64,000 nt of DNA from Microstegium vimineum (lineage: Eukaryota > Streptophyta > Magnoliopsida > Poales > Poaceae), in assembly GCA_022036555.1 (NCBI GenBank), contig CM039133.1:4715184-4779183 (forward strand). Direction: 5' to 3'. A program made the position numbers and the translations under genes. Each line of letters begins with the position of its first letter. The first letter of the stretch is position 1. A model generated the notes under the pieces. It ran no database searches and was not told where the DNA came from. It saw only the letters and a list, made by a program, of their open reading frames with translations. Below, piece after piece: positions 11,735 to 22,644 of the stretch.

Positions 11735-12426
11735 ATGGCAAACGTCCAGTGGATTCTCCTTGCTACCATTCTCATGGTTTCCAATCTGTTGCCACCTCCC
11801 GCGGTCGCCGCCAGCTCCAACAACAAGGCTACACCACCGGCGGTGATCGAAGGTCCGGAGCCAGGCTGCCTCCGCCGGTGCGGCGAGGTGGACGTTCCCT
11901 ACCCATTCGGCATCGGCAACGACAAATGCTGTTCTTGGCAGGGGCAGTTCGGCCTCACATGTGACGAGATCTTTGTCCCTCCAAGACTGCTATACAATGC
12001 CGAAGTCCAGATCCTCAACATCTTGTTGGAAGCCGGTGAGATGCGCGTGGTTAGCCCCGTCTCTTATCTTTGCTACAACTCGTCCATTACAGTCGAATTT
12101 CACCGCGTCACGTCACTCAACGTCACCGGCTCACCATTCCTGCTCTCGAGCAAGCGCAACGTCTTCATGGCCATCGGATGCACCACGCTTGCATGGCTGG
12201 AGGCCGGGAGATACTTCACCAGCTGCATGACCTACTGCTCAAGCTTGCAAGATGCAGCTGACGACGGCGCCGAATGCACGGGGCTCGGCTGCTGCCAGAC
12301 AACCATCCGTGGCAACCTTAGCTACATACAAGTCAAGCTGGCCGCCGGCGACGACAACCAAACTCTGCAAAATACTGCGTGGGAGTCCTGCAGCTGCAGT
12401 TACGCCTTCGTTTCTGAGAAAAACTG
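11735..12426 (+). CDS. WAK gene, exon 1: signal peptide and GUB_WAK domain
   Basis: The start ATG sits in a good context (AGCCATGGC). Residues 1-26 form a signal peptide (MANVQWILLATILMVSNLL, then PPPAVAAS). Around residues 44-105 is the GUB_WAK galacturonan-binding domain, with the hallmark cysteines in GCLRRCGEVDVPYPFGIG. After it comes a Cys-rich WAK-associated stretch (SCMTYCSS, GLGCCQTT, SCSCSYAF) with several NxS/T glycosylation sites. The frame runs past the exon to 12469, but GTATGT at 12427 is a good donor and leaves phase 2 (TG), which the next exon completes to Trp. There are no internal stops or frameshifts. This part is expected to contact pectin in the wall. Confidence 0.9.
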
Positions 12427-13756
12427 GTATGTATATATGCAACCAACCAACCCATACCGTGCATTTTAAGTTTTAGTATTATAGCTGCGAGCATCCCTAG
12501 AGATTTGCAAAAAAAAGACTAAGCTAAATTTACTTATTTATTAATTAGATATTCTCTAAAATAGGTTGGCAAAAAAACTACAAAAGTACACTCACAGACT
12601 CTGTAAAATCAAAAGGTTAGATAATTAGTGATGTAGGGTATTGAAAAATAGAGATCGAATGTGGGGAGCTACTAGATTTTGTATGTTGCAGTTGTACTAG
12701 TAGATGGCCATGTACTAAAAAACGATAATGAAAGCTTTGAAAAAAAAAATCCTTTCTCGAACTGCAAATGAAGTTCATTTTTTGGTTAAACTAAAAACTA
12801 TATTTTATTTCCAAGACAACATGCAGGTAAAAAACTAATTGTTACTTGCAACACCGTCTATCACTGCTACAAAAATAATTTGTAGTAAAAGTCCACTTGC
12901 ACATGAGGGTGCTCTTGGGCACCGACCCTGAAAATGCCGAGCCAGCCCTTAGCTACATACCTGCCTTTAAAAAAATAGTCAAATATATAGAGGCTCACTC
13001 GTAAGAAAGCTTGGCTGTATTGTCATCCTAAGGATATTGGCAGTGAGTGTGCTCAAGTTTGCTTTCAAAGGGCTGATATCAGATTTTACCCAAAGAAATT
13101 TGGAGTCTTTCCTTGCGGGAAAGTTTGACCCGGTGGCCTTCAACCCCTGAACATGCTCGGGTTGGAAGAGGACATCTAGCTCCTTGCCACCGACGCCATT
13201 GGTGCCTAGTAGTATGTTTGTTGTGTAATTACAACCATGTATGAGTCTGGTGAGGTTGTTTTGGTGTGAGTCTCGGTAACCTTTGGATTACCGTAACTTA
13301 ACACTATTTGTAACTTAATCACTCTCTTCTTCTTAATGAAAAACGTGCTAATGCACGCTCTCGAAAAAAAGATATCTTCTAAGCAAATTGCTATCTATAG
13401 AGACGATAGAGCCTCTCAAGAGCTTTGCCTCTATATATAAATTAATGATAGCAGCACTTTTAAGATGCCTGCCGCAATAAACAGCTGTATAAAACATATT
13501 CATAACTCTCTTAGTATATAATCAGATGAACATAAGATTTATATATATCCTAATTATAGATCTCGACATGGTCTCTAACATTGTAGTTGATAGTTTTTGA
13601 CTAGAAGTCTTTTAGAGTTCTAAATATATATATTTTTAAAATTGTTAGATTTTGAAACTCAAAATTTTGTATTAGGTACAACTTAAAAAACACATCTTAA
13701 CGAATTAAGGTATTAGGGCATTCTCCGGAGTAACTCTGTATATAACATTGCTTTAG
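12427..13756 (+). other. WAK intron 1
   Basis: A 1.33-kb intron with donor GTATGT and acceptor TGCTTTAG. It is AT-rich; the only recognisable content is a possible LINE tail at about 13005-13369. Confidence 0.75.
13005..13369 (+). mobile_element. Possible 5'-truncated LINE tail in intron 1
   Basis: The stretch reads like the end of a plant L1 element: a GC-balanced former coding part, then TTCTTCTTAATGAAAAACG and an A-rich end at CTCTCGAAAAAAAG. No target duplication was found and the left edge is approximate. Confidence 0.45.
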
Positions 13757-14025
13757 GTACAACTTCAGCCGGCAGGACCTCTCTAATGCTGTGAAAAATA
13801 GTTTTTCCAGCCGCTATGGAGTGGGAGATGAGACAAATGTCCCACTAGTACTTGACTGGGCCATCAGGGGTGGTGGGTCTTGTCCGCAGGACGGCGGCCG
13901 ATCAACAGCTGTGGCCTGTGCCAGCACCCACAGCTACTGCGTCAATGCTACGCAAGAACCTGGGTACCTATGCAATTGTTCAGACGGATACAAGGGCAAC
14001 CCCTACATCGACGACGGATGCAAAA
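13757..14025 (+). CDS. WAK gene, exon 2: first EGF module
   Basis: It follows the acceptor TTTAG and continues exon 1 as W-YNFSRQDLSNAVKNSF. It spans about residues 231-320. The second half is an EGF-type module: VACASTHSYCVNA, then YLCNCSDGYKGNPYIDDGC. The frame would hit a stop at 14028-14030, right after the donor (AAAA, then GTTAGC), which supports an exon end here. The donor is weaker than consensus. The exon ends in phase 1. It belongs to the extracellular part of the receptor. Confidence 0.85.
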
Positions 14026-14112
14026 GTTAGCCCACTTTTATTTTCCATGTATCTTCAGTTCTATCATTTGTGCTTGCAGTATAATTTGTGCCTCAATTCA
14101 CTACTACAATAG

Positions 14113-15048
14113 TGTTGACACAAAAAGCGTCGGATGTGCGAACACCTCGGGCTTATACCCGAACTCGATATCCAAAGGTATGTCAGTCGATTTGACCAGT
14201 TAATCGACAAGGATGATAACTAGAACAAGATTGAACGAGACGACAACGATGCGCCCGGACGTCAAAGCTCAACTTGACCAAAACGCGGAACTCGTGATGT
14301 AGACGGAGATCTTGTAGATGCAGTCCGTCGAAATCGTAAGAACTCGTAGGTAAACTAGAACTAGTACGGTAAAAGTAGATGCTGGAAAAGTAGATAAAAG
14401 TAATAGATTTGTATTTTATTGATTGTATATTCTTTTACACCGCCCCTAGGCACATATTTATACTCCGGTAAAAGGAACCGTAAACAGACACAACTCATAC
14501 CTAAACAGAACTCCTATTTTTAAGGAAAATAAAATGACTCGTGCAAGAGTCAGACTCAAACTATAATAATAATATTGGTATAAAATCACCAGTTTTCTTA
14601 TCTATCCTCTTCACGATGATACTTTCCATCGGCAGACTCATTCAACCCATACTTTCCTAATATTATCATCGACATCTTCCTGCTGACGTTAGCTACATCA
14701 TCTCGCATCCATCGGCAACATTCCCGATCGACAATGCTTTCCTGTTTCCATCGGCAATACCTCCAATCGTCATTCCTTCAATCATTTGCTTCCATCGGCA
14801 ACATTCCCGATTGGCAATGCTTTCTTTTATCTCTTCAATCTCTTGTTTCCATCGGCAATCCCTCCTTATCGACAAACACATCTTTCACCCTTGACGCTTC
14901 TTCAATCAAATTTACCATCAGGGATTTCTTCTACCTCCATCGGTAACTTGACTGGTGGCACCTTGACGCCGATGAGGAACAACGTTTACCTTCTTACCGA
15001 TCAACGCACTTGGTTCATTATTGACCCGTACGAAAAACGGTGTCAACA
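14113..15048 (+). mobile_element. LTR-like sequence, probable 5' LTR of a truncated element
   Basis: Its ends are a perfect 9-bp inverted pair, TGTTGACAC and GTGTCAACA, in TG...CA form. The flanking 5-mers differ (AATAG and CATGC), so it is not a complete solo insertion; a 5' LTR whose partner is lost fits better. It contains an internal imperfect tandem repeat of period about 84 bp around CCATCGGCAACATTCCCGAT (14707 and 14791). The bases just upstream, CACTACTACAATAGTG, resemble CACTA ends, so other origins are possible. Confidence 0.5.
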
Positions 15049-15428
15049 CATGCCCCCCAATTTCGGAGTATAAAATATTTTATGCGCCGAAATTTGCTCT
15101 GTTGTAATCTTTTCCCTCCAAAAATGCTTGTACCATCATCTTGATTATCGCGCGTGAAAACTGCAAGTTATCAACAACTCCCGCAACTGTAGCACGAACT
15201 CTTCAATCACTGCGTAAATTCACCACGATATCCTTCCTTATCTCTGCTCAGGAAAAAGAAAACTCGGAAATACCCTTTAACCTAAGCCTATAAAGACCAT
15301 CGTCCGTCTCTCTTTTACCCTAAGCTCACACTTTCACCTTCATCTCAACATCATCCAAAGAGCACTTTTCCAGCGGCGGTTCTCCTTTTTTTAGCAGGAA
15401 GCACGATCCCCGCAAGAACTCTGCTTCA

Positions 15429-16487
15429 ATGGCGATCAACTTCACCGCTCCCACGGTAATCTCTCTTCTTTCCCTGTTGTATATACTGCAGTTTTATCCT
15501 TCCGCATTGCTTTTCAACCTCTTTTCCCTCTTTCTTTTTGCTTCTTTGGATCTAGGACATGTGCAACAAAATAGTGATCCCTACCGATCAAGAACATCTT
15601 TGCTGCCTAGGTCCAATGGGGAATACCGATCCGACCAATCTGATCAATGCAGAAACCAACCGCATCCCTTCAAATCTGAGCATTTTGATTTAGGGTTGTG
15701 GACCGATACCTTCCGTTCTTGGCCCAAACCCACTAAAGGGTGGAAGAATTGGTACCTCAGGATAGCAAGGTCACAGAGAGCCTACTGGTCAGAGCACAAC
15801 ATCGAGCAATGCATTAGGCTGTCCATTGCCGATATGGCCAAGAACGAGAACATGATGATCGCCGCCTCCTACTTCTGGTCCGATACAATGAATGCATTCC
15901 TTTTCAGACACGGACCGGCCACCCCCACGCTTGCCGATGTGCACATGCTCACGGGCCTTGATGTTTCTTCTGCTGATCCTACCACTCTATTCTGCAGGAA
16001 ATCTGAGCGTCGGGTAAGTACCCGCAACATCGGTGGTTGGACTGGGTATATCCAAGAGTACCAGAAGAGCGGATCGGTAGCTCCAAGGGAGCATGCCACC
16101 TTCGTCAACATGTGGTTGGAGAAATTTGTCTTCTGTGGCAGAACAGTTGGCCCAATCAACATGTATCCCCCCGCAGCAGAGCTCTTAACCGATGGAGGAT
16201 TTCCCCTTGGCCGATACCTCCTTGGCTTAGTCTACCGCCTTCTACATCAAGTATCAGAGAAGTTGTTGTTAGGCGAGCCCATCGGCAACCTCCGAGGTCC
16301 CTGGTGGTTCATCAACATGTGGCAACCTCCGAGGTCCCTGGTGAGCACCTCCTTTCTCAGGATTTGCTACACATCTAGATATTCATCCATGATGTGGAAA
16401 AAACGCATCACTTTCTATTACGTCTCTAAGGTGAAAACATCAGTGATGCAGATAAACACATCACGATGTAAACTCGATCATCAGTGA
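15429..16487 (+). pseudogene. Plant mobile domain (PMD, aminotransferase-like) ORF
   Basis: An open frame of 352 codons. The middle resembles the plant mobile domain found in MAIN/MAIL1 proteins and in many grass transposable elements: GWKNWYLRIARSQ, then TPTLADVHMLTGLDV, PLGRYLLGLVYRLL and RGPWWFINMW. The first 27 nt (MAINFTAPT) end at a good donor GTAATC (15456), and the acceptor at 15551-15555 opens a different frame that runs into the PMD frame only after a one-base shift near 15660-15690, so the gene looks damaged. The 3' part is cut after about 16340, where GGCAACCTCCGAGGTCCCTG is repeated in tandem. It follows the LTR-like sequence and probably belonged to that element. Confidence 0.6.
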
Positions 16488-16490
16488 TGA

Positions 16491-16492
<2 letters not shown>

Positions 16493-16548
<56 letters not shown>
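16493..16548. repeat. (TA)n microsatellite
   Basis: An uninterrupted TA run of about 55 bp in WAK intron 2, between the PMD ORF and the copia remnant. Confidence 0.9.
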
Positions 16549-16551
<3 letters not shown>

Positions 16552-16899
16552 AAACACATGACTGACGTAAACTCCTTAGCAACGCTTATACACAAAACAT
16601 GTCGCTGATGTCAATTTACAAAAGAAAAAACAAATATCTACCATGGTCATATATACATGAGATATGACAGGATATAGATGGTACACTTGTCATTTCTGAA
16701 CCTGCAAGATGTCAAATGGCACTTTGATTTAGTAAGTAGAAACATCGCTAAGCCACTCGGGCCAAAGGATCGATACATCTATCAAAAAGGTTCCAAGGTG
16801 TCATATCTTGTAGAGAGGTGGGAAGAGGATTGGGAGAATAACCACACACCAATTGTGGGGATGCCTTGATATACATACAGCCATTGTCTATACCGTATA

Positions 16900-17480
16900 C
16901 AATACATTAGTTTTGTACAATAGTCCTCGTACCCACCCGCAGCCATAGTGGGAGGATCACAAATGCACAAACTGGTTCGAAAATCCAAAAACAGTAGGGA
17001 AGACCCTTGGTCATGATGTTGGCGAACTAGTGTGCCGAAGGGGCATGGATGACGCAAACTTATCCTAGAGTAACCTTGTCGCAGACGAAGTGGATGTTGA
17101 TCTCGATATGCTTCGTATGTCTATGATGGAGGGGGTTGGCAGTCATGTAGACGATGATATCATTGTCGCTTTGGCCACAACATGGTACTCCATCTCGGCA
17201 CTGGAGCGGTGCACTATAGTCTGGAACTTGGGGTACGAGGACACTAGATTATCACCGAAGAAACCGCAGAAGCCTAAGGTGGAGCGGAGTGTGTCAGGGC
17301 TGCCCACCTAGTTAGTGTCAGAGTAGGCAGTGAGTGAGCTAGCTGACGGAACAGTGCCAGGTGAAGACTAGTGGAGTGGGCCCTTGATGTACCAAAGAAT
17401 GCTCTTGATCAGCCTGAGGTGTGGCTCACGGGGGGGGTCATGCATGAACAGGCACTCCTTCCGAACAACATAGGTCAAAT
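16900..17480 (-). pseudogene. Copia-type RNase H remnant
   Basis: Read on the minus strand, this translates with several stops into the end of a Ty1/copia polyprotein: AYSDTN, PDTLRSTLGFCGFFGDNLVS, HRSSAEMEYHVVA and FANIMTKGLP. These match the conserved copia RNase H order. The usual Trp after AYSDA is a stop. No LTR or target duplication could be tied to it. Edges are approximate. Confidence 0.75.
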
Positions 17481-17760
17481 CAGGCTGCGTCAAGGTGTGG
17501 TCCTAGAGGTCACCGGAGAGACTCTGGTAGTCTCTCCGGTACTTGGAAGTACACTTGGCGAAACTCTGGTACATGGAAGTACACTTGTGAAGTCGGTTGT
17601 TGGCTCAAGCATTATCTCGGGGTAGGATCAAGCTAGGACTAGCTAAGCTCGGGTTGTCGTCTGTTGGGAAACCGGGCGTTGGTTAGCACTTGAGACCCCA
17701 GAGGCCAAATGTGTGATGGGCTCAAACTCAACTCTATTAGAAGTATTTGCACAAGCCTAC

Positions 17761-18618
17761 TGTCGGATACCTAGAAATAGGGTACCCAATTTACCGCACT
17801 CCGAAAAAAAATCACCCTCGGGGGATCTCCGCCCCGTCCGATCCTGGGCGACTTGATCACACTCGGGGGCTTCCCACCCCCAAGTCAACCAAGACCTCTA
17901 CATCCCCTTGGAGGATCTTCGCCTCGCACGATCTAGGGTGACATCATCCGTGACGCCACCTATCCTCGGGGGCTCCTTCGCCTCGCCTGAGCCAAGGAGG
18001 CATCATCCGTGACATCATATACCCTTGGGGGCTCCTTCGCCTCGCCCCAGCCAAGGGGGCGCCATCCGTGACGTCGTCCATCCTCAGGGGTTCTTCTGCC
18101 TCGTCCGAGCCAGGACGACATCATCCATGACGTTTCCTTTCCCTCGGAGGTCTCATCGCTACCAGTGGACTGGGGTGTCCTAGCCCATATAGTCAAAAGG
18201 TCCACAGTGCCCTCCATCCTCAGGGATGGGGTTCAAGGCATGAGTCGCCATGCCTACCCCTATTTGCCCCATGCGGTACAAGGACCTGTGCTGCATAACC
18301 GACGACTTACGCGCACTACACCAGCGCCATACCTCCGACGGACACACGAACAGGGATTAGGGCCTCATCAGCCCTGTACGACGGAATGCGGGGGTGCTTG
18401 GCCCTGTGCGACCAGCCCCCGCCCATGCCCGGGTAAGGGAACAGCGGAGTTCCCGGTCTCCAGGCGCATGGCTACAACGTAACAAGGACGAACAGGACCC
18501 AGACATACGTCTACTGGCGCAATCTTCCTCAGGAAGGAAGACAGAAAGAAGACAAACTCCCCATGGCGACAGCCCAAGCCGGGCCACGTTCACTCCCTCT
18601 CTCTCCACTGTACTCCTC
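17761..18618 (+). repeat. Tat 5' LTR, left part
   Basis: It matches the 3' LTR from 41032 until the Tekay insertion at 18619. It contains extra copies of a roughly 60-bp unit (CTCCTTCGCCTCGCC... with ATCCGTGAC) around 17900-18080 that are fewer in the 3' LTR. Minus-strand ORFs across it are not genes. Confidence 0.85.
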
Positions 18619-21024
18619 TGTAACACCCTAAAATTGAAATTAGAAATAGATGTGAATTTGAGTTAAATTTGATTTATTTTCAAATCATTTTGTGAAGCAT
18701 AGAATTAAATAATTAAAACTAGAACTAAATATCATGTTAGGGTTCAACATGTTGTGATGCATCTCATGCCCCTACATTTTTCTTGTGTGGTGTGGATTTG
18801 CAAATCTTGAAAAGAATTTCAAAATCATTTTGGAAAATCAAATTTGAAAAAGAAAATAAAAAGAAAAAGGAAAAACTTCACCTCTCTCCTTTCTGGCCCA
18901 AGAGCCCAACTCGGCCTACCTCTCCCCCCCTTTTCCTTTCTCTTCACCGTGGCCCAACCCCTCCCTGTGGCCCAGTCCGACCGCGGCCTCCTTTCCCCAT
19001 CTCTCGCGGACACCGCTGTCCCACCTGTCGGCGCCTCCCTTCTCTCTCTCCCTTTCACTGACAGCAGGGTCCCTCCTGTCAGCTCCTCCCCTCTCCTCTG
19101 TTCGTGTCCATCCCGGACTCCACCGCGACGTCGCGCCGCGCCGCGTCCAACCCGCGTCCGCGCTCCCCTCCGCGTCGGACTCTCCCACAGCCTCCTTTAT
19201 ATAGCGCCGCCCCTGCACCGTTAGTTCCCATCGCCTCGCACCGCCCTGCACGCACAAAAGCAGCGTCGCCATTGTCGCCGCTCTGCTCCGCCGTCGAGAA
19301 GCCGTTCCGCGCCTCTAGACGTTCCCAGCGCTTCGCCAAGCCGCGCATCGCCGTCGCGTAAGTGTCGAACACATGCCACCTCTCTTTTCTCCCTCTGTTG
19401 CGCTCTGTTGGACCACGTCGTCGTGCACCGAGGTTCCGCCGCCGCGGTTCACCGTCGTCGGACCTCCCCGTCCTTCTACGAGCCTCGGCTTTCCCCTAGT
19501 GGTGTTCGCCTTGGCCCCCTCTTGCTCACCGAGTAATTTCCCGGTCGGATTAGGTCGTCCGAGCCCTAACCGCCGTGCGTAGCGTGTCCGCTGCCGCTGT
19601 GCTATGTCGGCGGCATCTCCCGTTCGTCCCCGAGCCTCGTCGTGGCTCTGGACGAACTCGCGGCGTCATCCTCGACCTCCAGGTGTGATCGGATTCGAAA
19701 ACCGTGCACTACAGCGCCCGACCGACCTCGCGCCGCCGTGCGCTAGCCGCCGGCCACGGCGCTCTGCCGTCCTCTGCCTCTGCTCTGGCCACAGCGCCGC
19801 CTCCTCCCTCCCCCTTCTAATCTGAGCCTTCCATCTCGAATCCAACCGCTCAGATCGATCGATACCCCTTCGGGTGGTCATTTTGTTAAAGAGACCCTGA
19901 GCTTTTTCCCCTCTGAACCCGTAGTCCTATGGCGCCTTCGATCTATACGCTTTCCCCTCGGGAAAACGTATTCCCTTTTTCCAGATCTGATTTAATTCGA
20001 TTTAAAATAAAAACCCTAATTACAGCTTTGCCACTAATATTCAAATGCCTATATTTTGCTCGTTTTAAACCCAAATCGATCTGTCAAGTTGCGTTAGATC
20101 CGTAATTTTATGCTCTATCCAGTGGTATAGTTTTCATCTATGTTAATTACTTTTGAAAATAAAAGAAAATTAATTTGCTAATGCTTTAATCCTGCCCTTT
20201 TCAAAATCTTATTTAATCTATAACTTCTTCGTTTTAGATCCGATTAGCATGCTTGTGGTTCGTGAAAGGCACCTTTGCCGAGCTGGTTATGGGTATAGCT
20301 TGTGTGGGGACCGCTGCGGGTGGTACCATCGGGGTGTCCCATATTCCCCTTTGCATTGGGTCCGTAGGGTCCGCTACATGTTAGGAAGAGCTTTTGAAAG
20401 ACTTCATAATGTTCCCTGCCCACTCACCTAGGCAGTGTTATGGGACTAGCTATCCCGGGCATCTGGGTAACATGGCTTGTGGGTAAAGTGTATAACCTCT
20501 GCAGAGTGTAAATCTATCATGATAGCCCTGCTCATGGTTACGAGCGGCCTGAAAAACTCATAGTGTAGATGATCATGTTGTCTAATTATTAATGTGGTTT
20601 ATTATATTTATATCATGTGGATATCAATTGGGTTATGCATAATTAAAGCTAAGTGTTGGTAAAACTTGACCAAGTTAAAAGCAACCGCAGTACAGATAGT
20701 GTCAACCTTTTGAGCTTCATAACCCTATGTTACTCTTGCTGAGTATGTAAGTGCTCACTCTTGCTTTCTCAACCCCTTCAGATGGCTTTGAAGACTACCG
20801 TGAGGAGTACTAGGCTAGTGGTCAACCAGTCGGCGTTCCCTGTGAAGTGGAGCTTCATCGCGAGAGTTATCTTTATTTTCTGCTGTTATGTTATTTAAAT
20901 ATTATTCGTTATAAGCACTTAGTGATGGTACTATTTAAAGATTTGTCGGCTTATGTGTGTGATTGATCTCTGGGCACACATGAGTTATTCATATTCAATT
21001 TTATCCTTAAAATTGGGTGTGACA
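18619..21024 (+). repeat. Tekay 5' LTR
   Basis: A 2406-bp LTR with TG...CA ends. At 20246 (GATTAGC, then ATGCTTG) it lacks the 564 bp that lie at 28714-29277 in the 3' LTR. It covers GC-rich DNA with chance ORFs on both strands. Confidence 0.9.
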
Positions 21025-21027
21025 AAT

Positions 21028-21039
21028 TGGTATCAGAGC
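21028..21039 (+). other. Primer binding site, initiator Met tRNA
   Basis: TGGTATCAGAGC begins three bases after the 5' LTR. It is the standard primer site of many plant Ty3/gypsy and copia elements. Confidence 0.85.
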
Positions 21040-21190
21040 CAGTGTTGACTGTAGGACGCAAGCCTAGTTAGAATGGTCTTCTTACCTTCTCTTTTCTTGC
21101 ATACATCCTTGCATATATATTTGCTCAAACTGTTTAAGCTACACTTGACTTATTCTATTGTGAAAATGTTGTTCTAATCTATCTCTATCT

Positions 21191-22009
21191 TTGTCATGGG
21201 TAAAGATTCCTGCCCTTCGCCAATCAGCTCGTCTCAGTTCCAGTGAACGTGTTCCTCTGCAGCAGTTTGCCCCTCCTGAACCACAAGCTACAATGGTGGA
21301 ATCTCAGGAAGAACTAGAGGAGGAAATCCAGGAAATATCCAGTAGCGAAGAGTACCAAGAGAGCCCCCATGCCCCAAGTGCTGATGTTAATTCCCCTACT
21401 TCCGATGCTGCCTTTGAAGACCTGCCAGAAGAGCCAGGGTGGATTCGCACTAAGTATATCCGAGGAGGAGCGAATAGCAGTTACGCTCACTCCCAGCTGG
21501 TGGATCTTGTGGGAGAATGCCACCCAGGACCTGAAGTTGCAACAATGTACACCTGCAAGGAATACAAGCACCCCCTTGCCAACACCTATTGGAAGGCGAA
21601 GATCTACATCTATGGGAGTGCTGGTGTGCAAGCAGCAGAACGAGTGGACTATACCTTCCATAGCTACGTTGCACACCCAACCATAGAAGAAAGTATGAAG
21701 GACGCCGCGTTCTCGGCATATATGGCCATCCACAACAAGTTCAGAGAAAGGATTGCCAACACCCGACGTCGTTTCATCCCTCGCTTCGATGCGGAGCAAG
21801 GTTGGATCACCGCCGAACCTAACGGTGAAGGTGGCCCCGTCCTGAATGAGCTCGTCGACTTCGTCCAAGAGATGATGAGTATGTATGGACATCTCTTAGT
21901 AGAAACAATGGAGCTGCGCAAGGAGGTCAAGCGCAGTTATCAGCAACAAGATGAACTTCGTGAAGAGTTTGGGTTGCCTTTGAACTTCAAGAAGATCAAG
22001 AAGAGTTAG
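21191..22009 (+). CDS. Accessory ORF upstream of gag in the Tekay element, function unknown
   Basis: An open frame of 272 codons between the primer site and gag, without stops or frameshifts. Its first true ATG is at 21293, giving 238 aa; a spliced upstream start is possible. The N-terminal part is acidic and Ser/Glu-rich (ESQEELEEEIQEISSSEE). A folded-looking middle follows (PGWIRTKYIRGG, YTCKEYKHPLANTYWKAKIY), then a likely coiled coil (LLVETMELRKEVKRSYQQQ) and a basic C-terminus (KKIKKS). I do not recognise a domain. It is intact while the neighbouring gag-pol carries at least eight lesions. Extra ORFs before gag are known in some grass gypsy elements; their role is not established here. 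Confidence 0.6.
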   Translation: MSWVKIPALRQSARLSSSERVPLQQFAPPEPQATMVESQEELEEEIQEISSSEEYQESPHAPSADVNSPTSDAAFEDLPEEPGWIRTKYIRGGANSSYAHSQLVDLVGECHPGPEVATMYTCKEYKHPLANTYWKAKIYIYGSAGVQAAERVDYTFHSYVAHPTIEESMKDAAFSAYMAIHNKFRERIANTRRRFIPRFDAEQGWITAEPNGEGGPVLNELVDFVQEMMSMYGHLLVETMELRKEVKRSYQQQDELREEFGLPLNFKKIKKS

Positions 22010-22644
22010 GACTAGGAATCCCTTTATAGTTTATTCGTTAGTTCGTGAGTCGTGTGTGCTAGTGTTCTTCTAAGTGTTTAGTTGTTTGTGCTTTTGCTAA
22101 TGCGTGAGTTGGTTCTTTGTAATGATTGTTGAGGTTGTGGGCTTGTCCACAACACTCATAGCTTAGGTTGGGTTATCTGAAAGCTTAATAATAATAAAGT
22201 TGCAGTTTTTGTAAATCTGTCTTTTCAGACCTCTCTGTCTTGTTAATTTTGCTTCATTAATTTTGACGCCCTAAAATCACCAAAAGTTAACTTAAAACAG
22301 TAGACTTCCTTATCTTTCCATGGCCGCAAGAAGCACCTTCATATCTATTCGTAATTAAGAGAAACAATTCTTGCAAGTTGATGCTTCCGCGCAGTTTGGT
22401 AATCTGGACAGATCTGTTTAAACGCAGTTTATGACTAAGTTAATGTTAGAATCATAAAAAGTCAGAATTACGAAAGTTGTAGATAATTTCTTTATCTTTC
22501 CAACCATGTAAGCCTTGCCTCTGTTTGAGTTCGGGAACTTCAGATATGACTGTTTTTCTAGACTGCTGTTGTGCTGAAATACAGAAAAGTTGCAGACTCG
22601 TCCCGTGTCAGGTTTTAAAATTGTTCTTATGTTCTATGTGACAG

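Noticed and set aside
14113..15048. Reading this as a complete solo LTR
   Set aside because: The flanking 5-mers (AATAG and CATGC) do not match, so a complete insertion is not supported.
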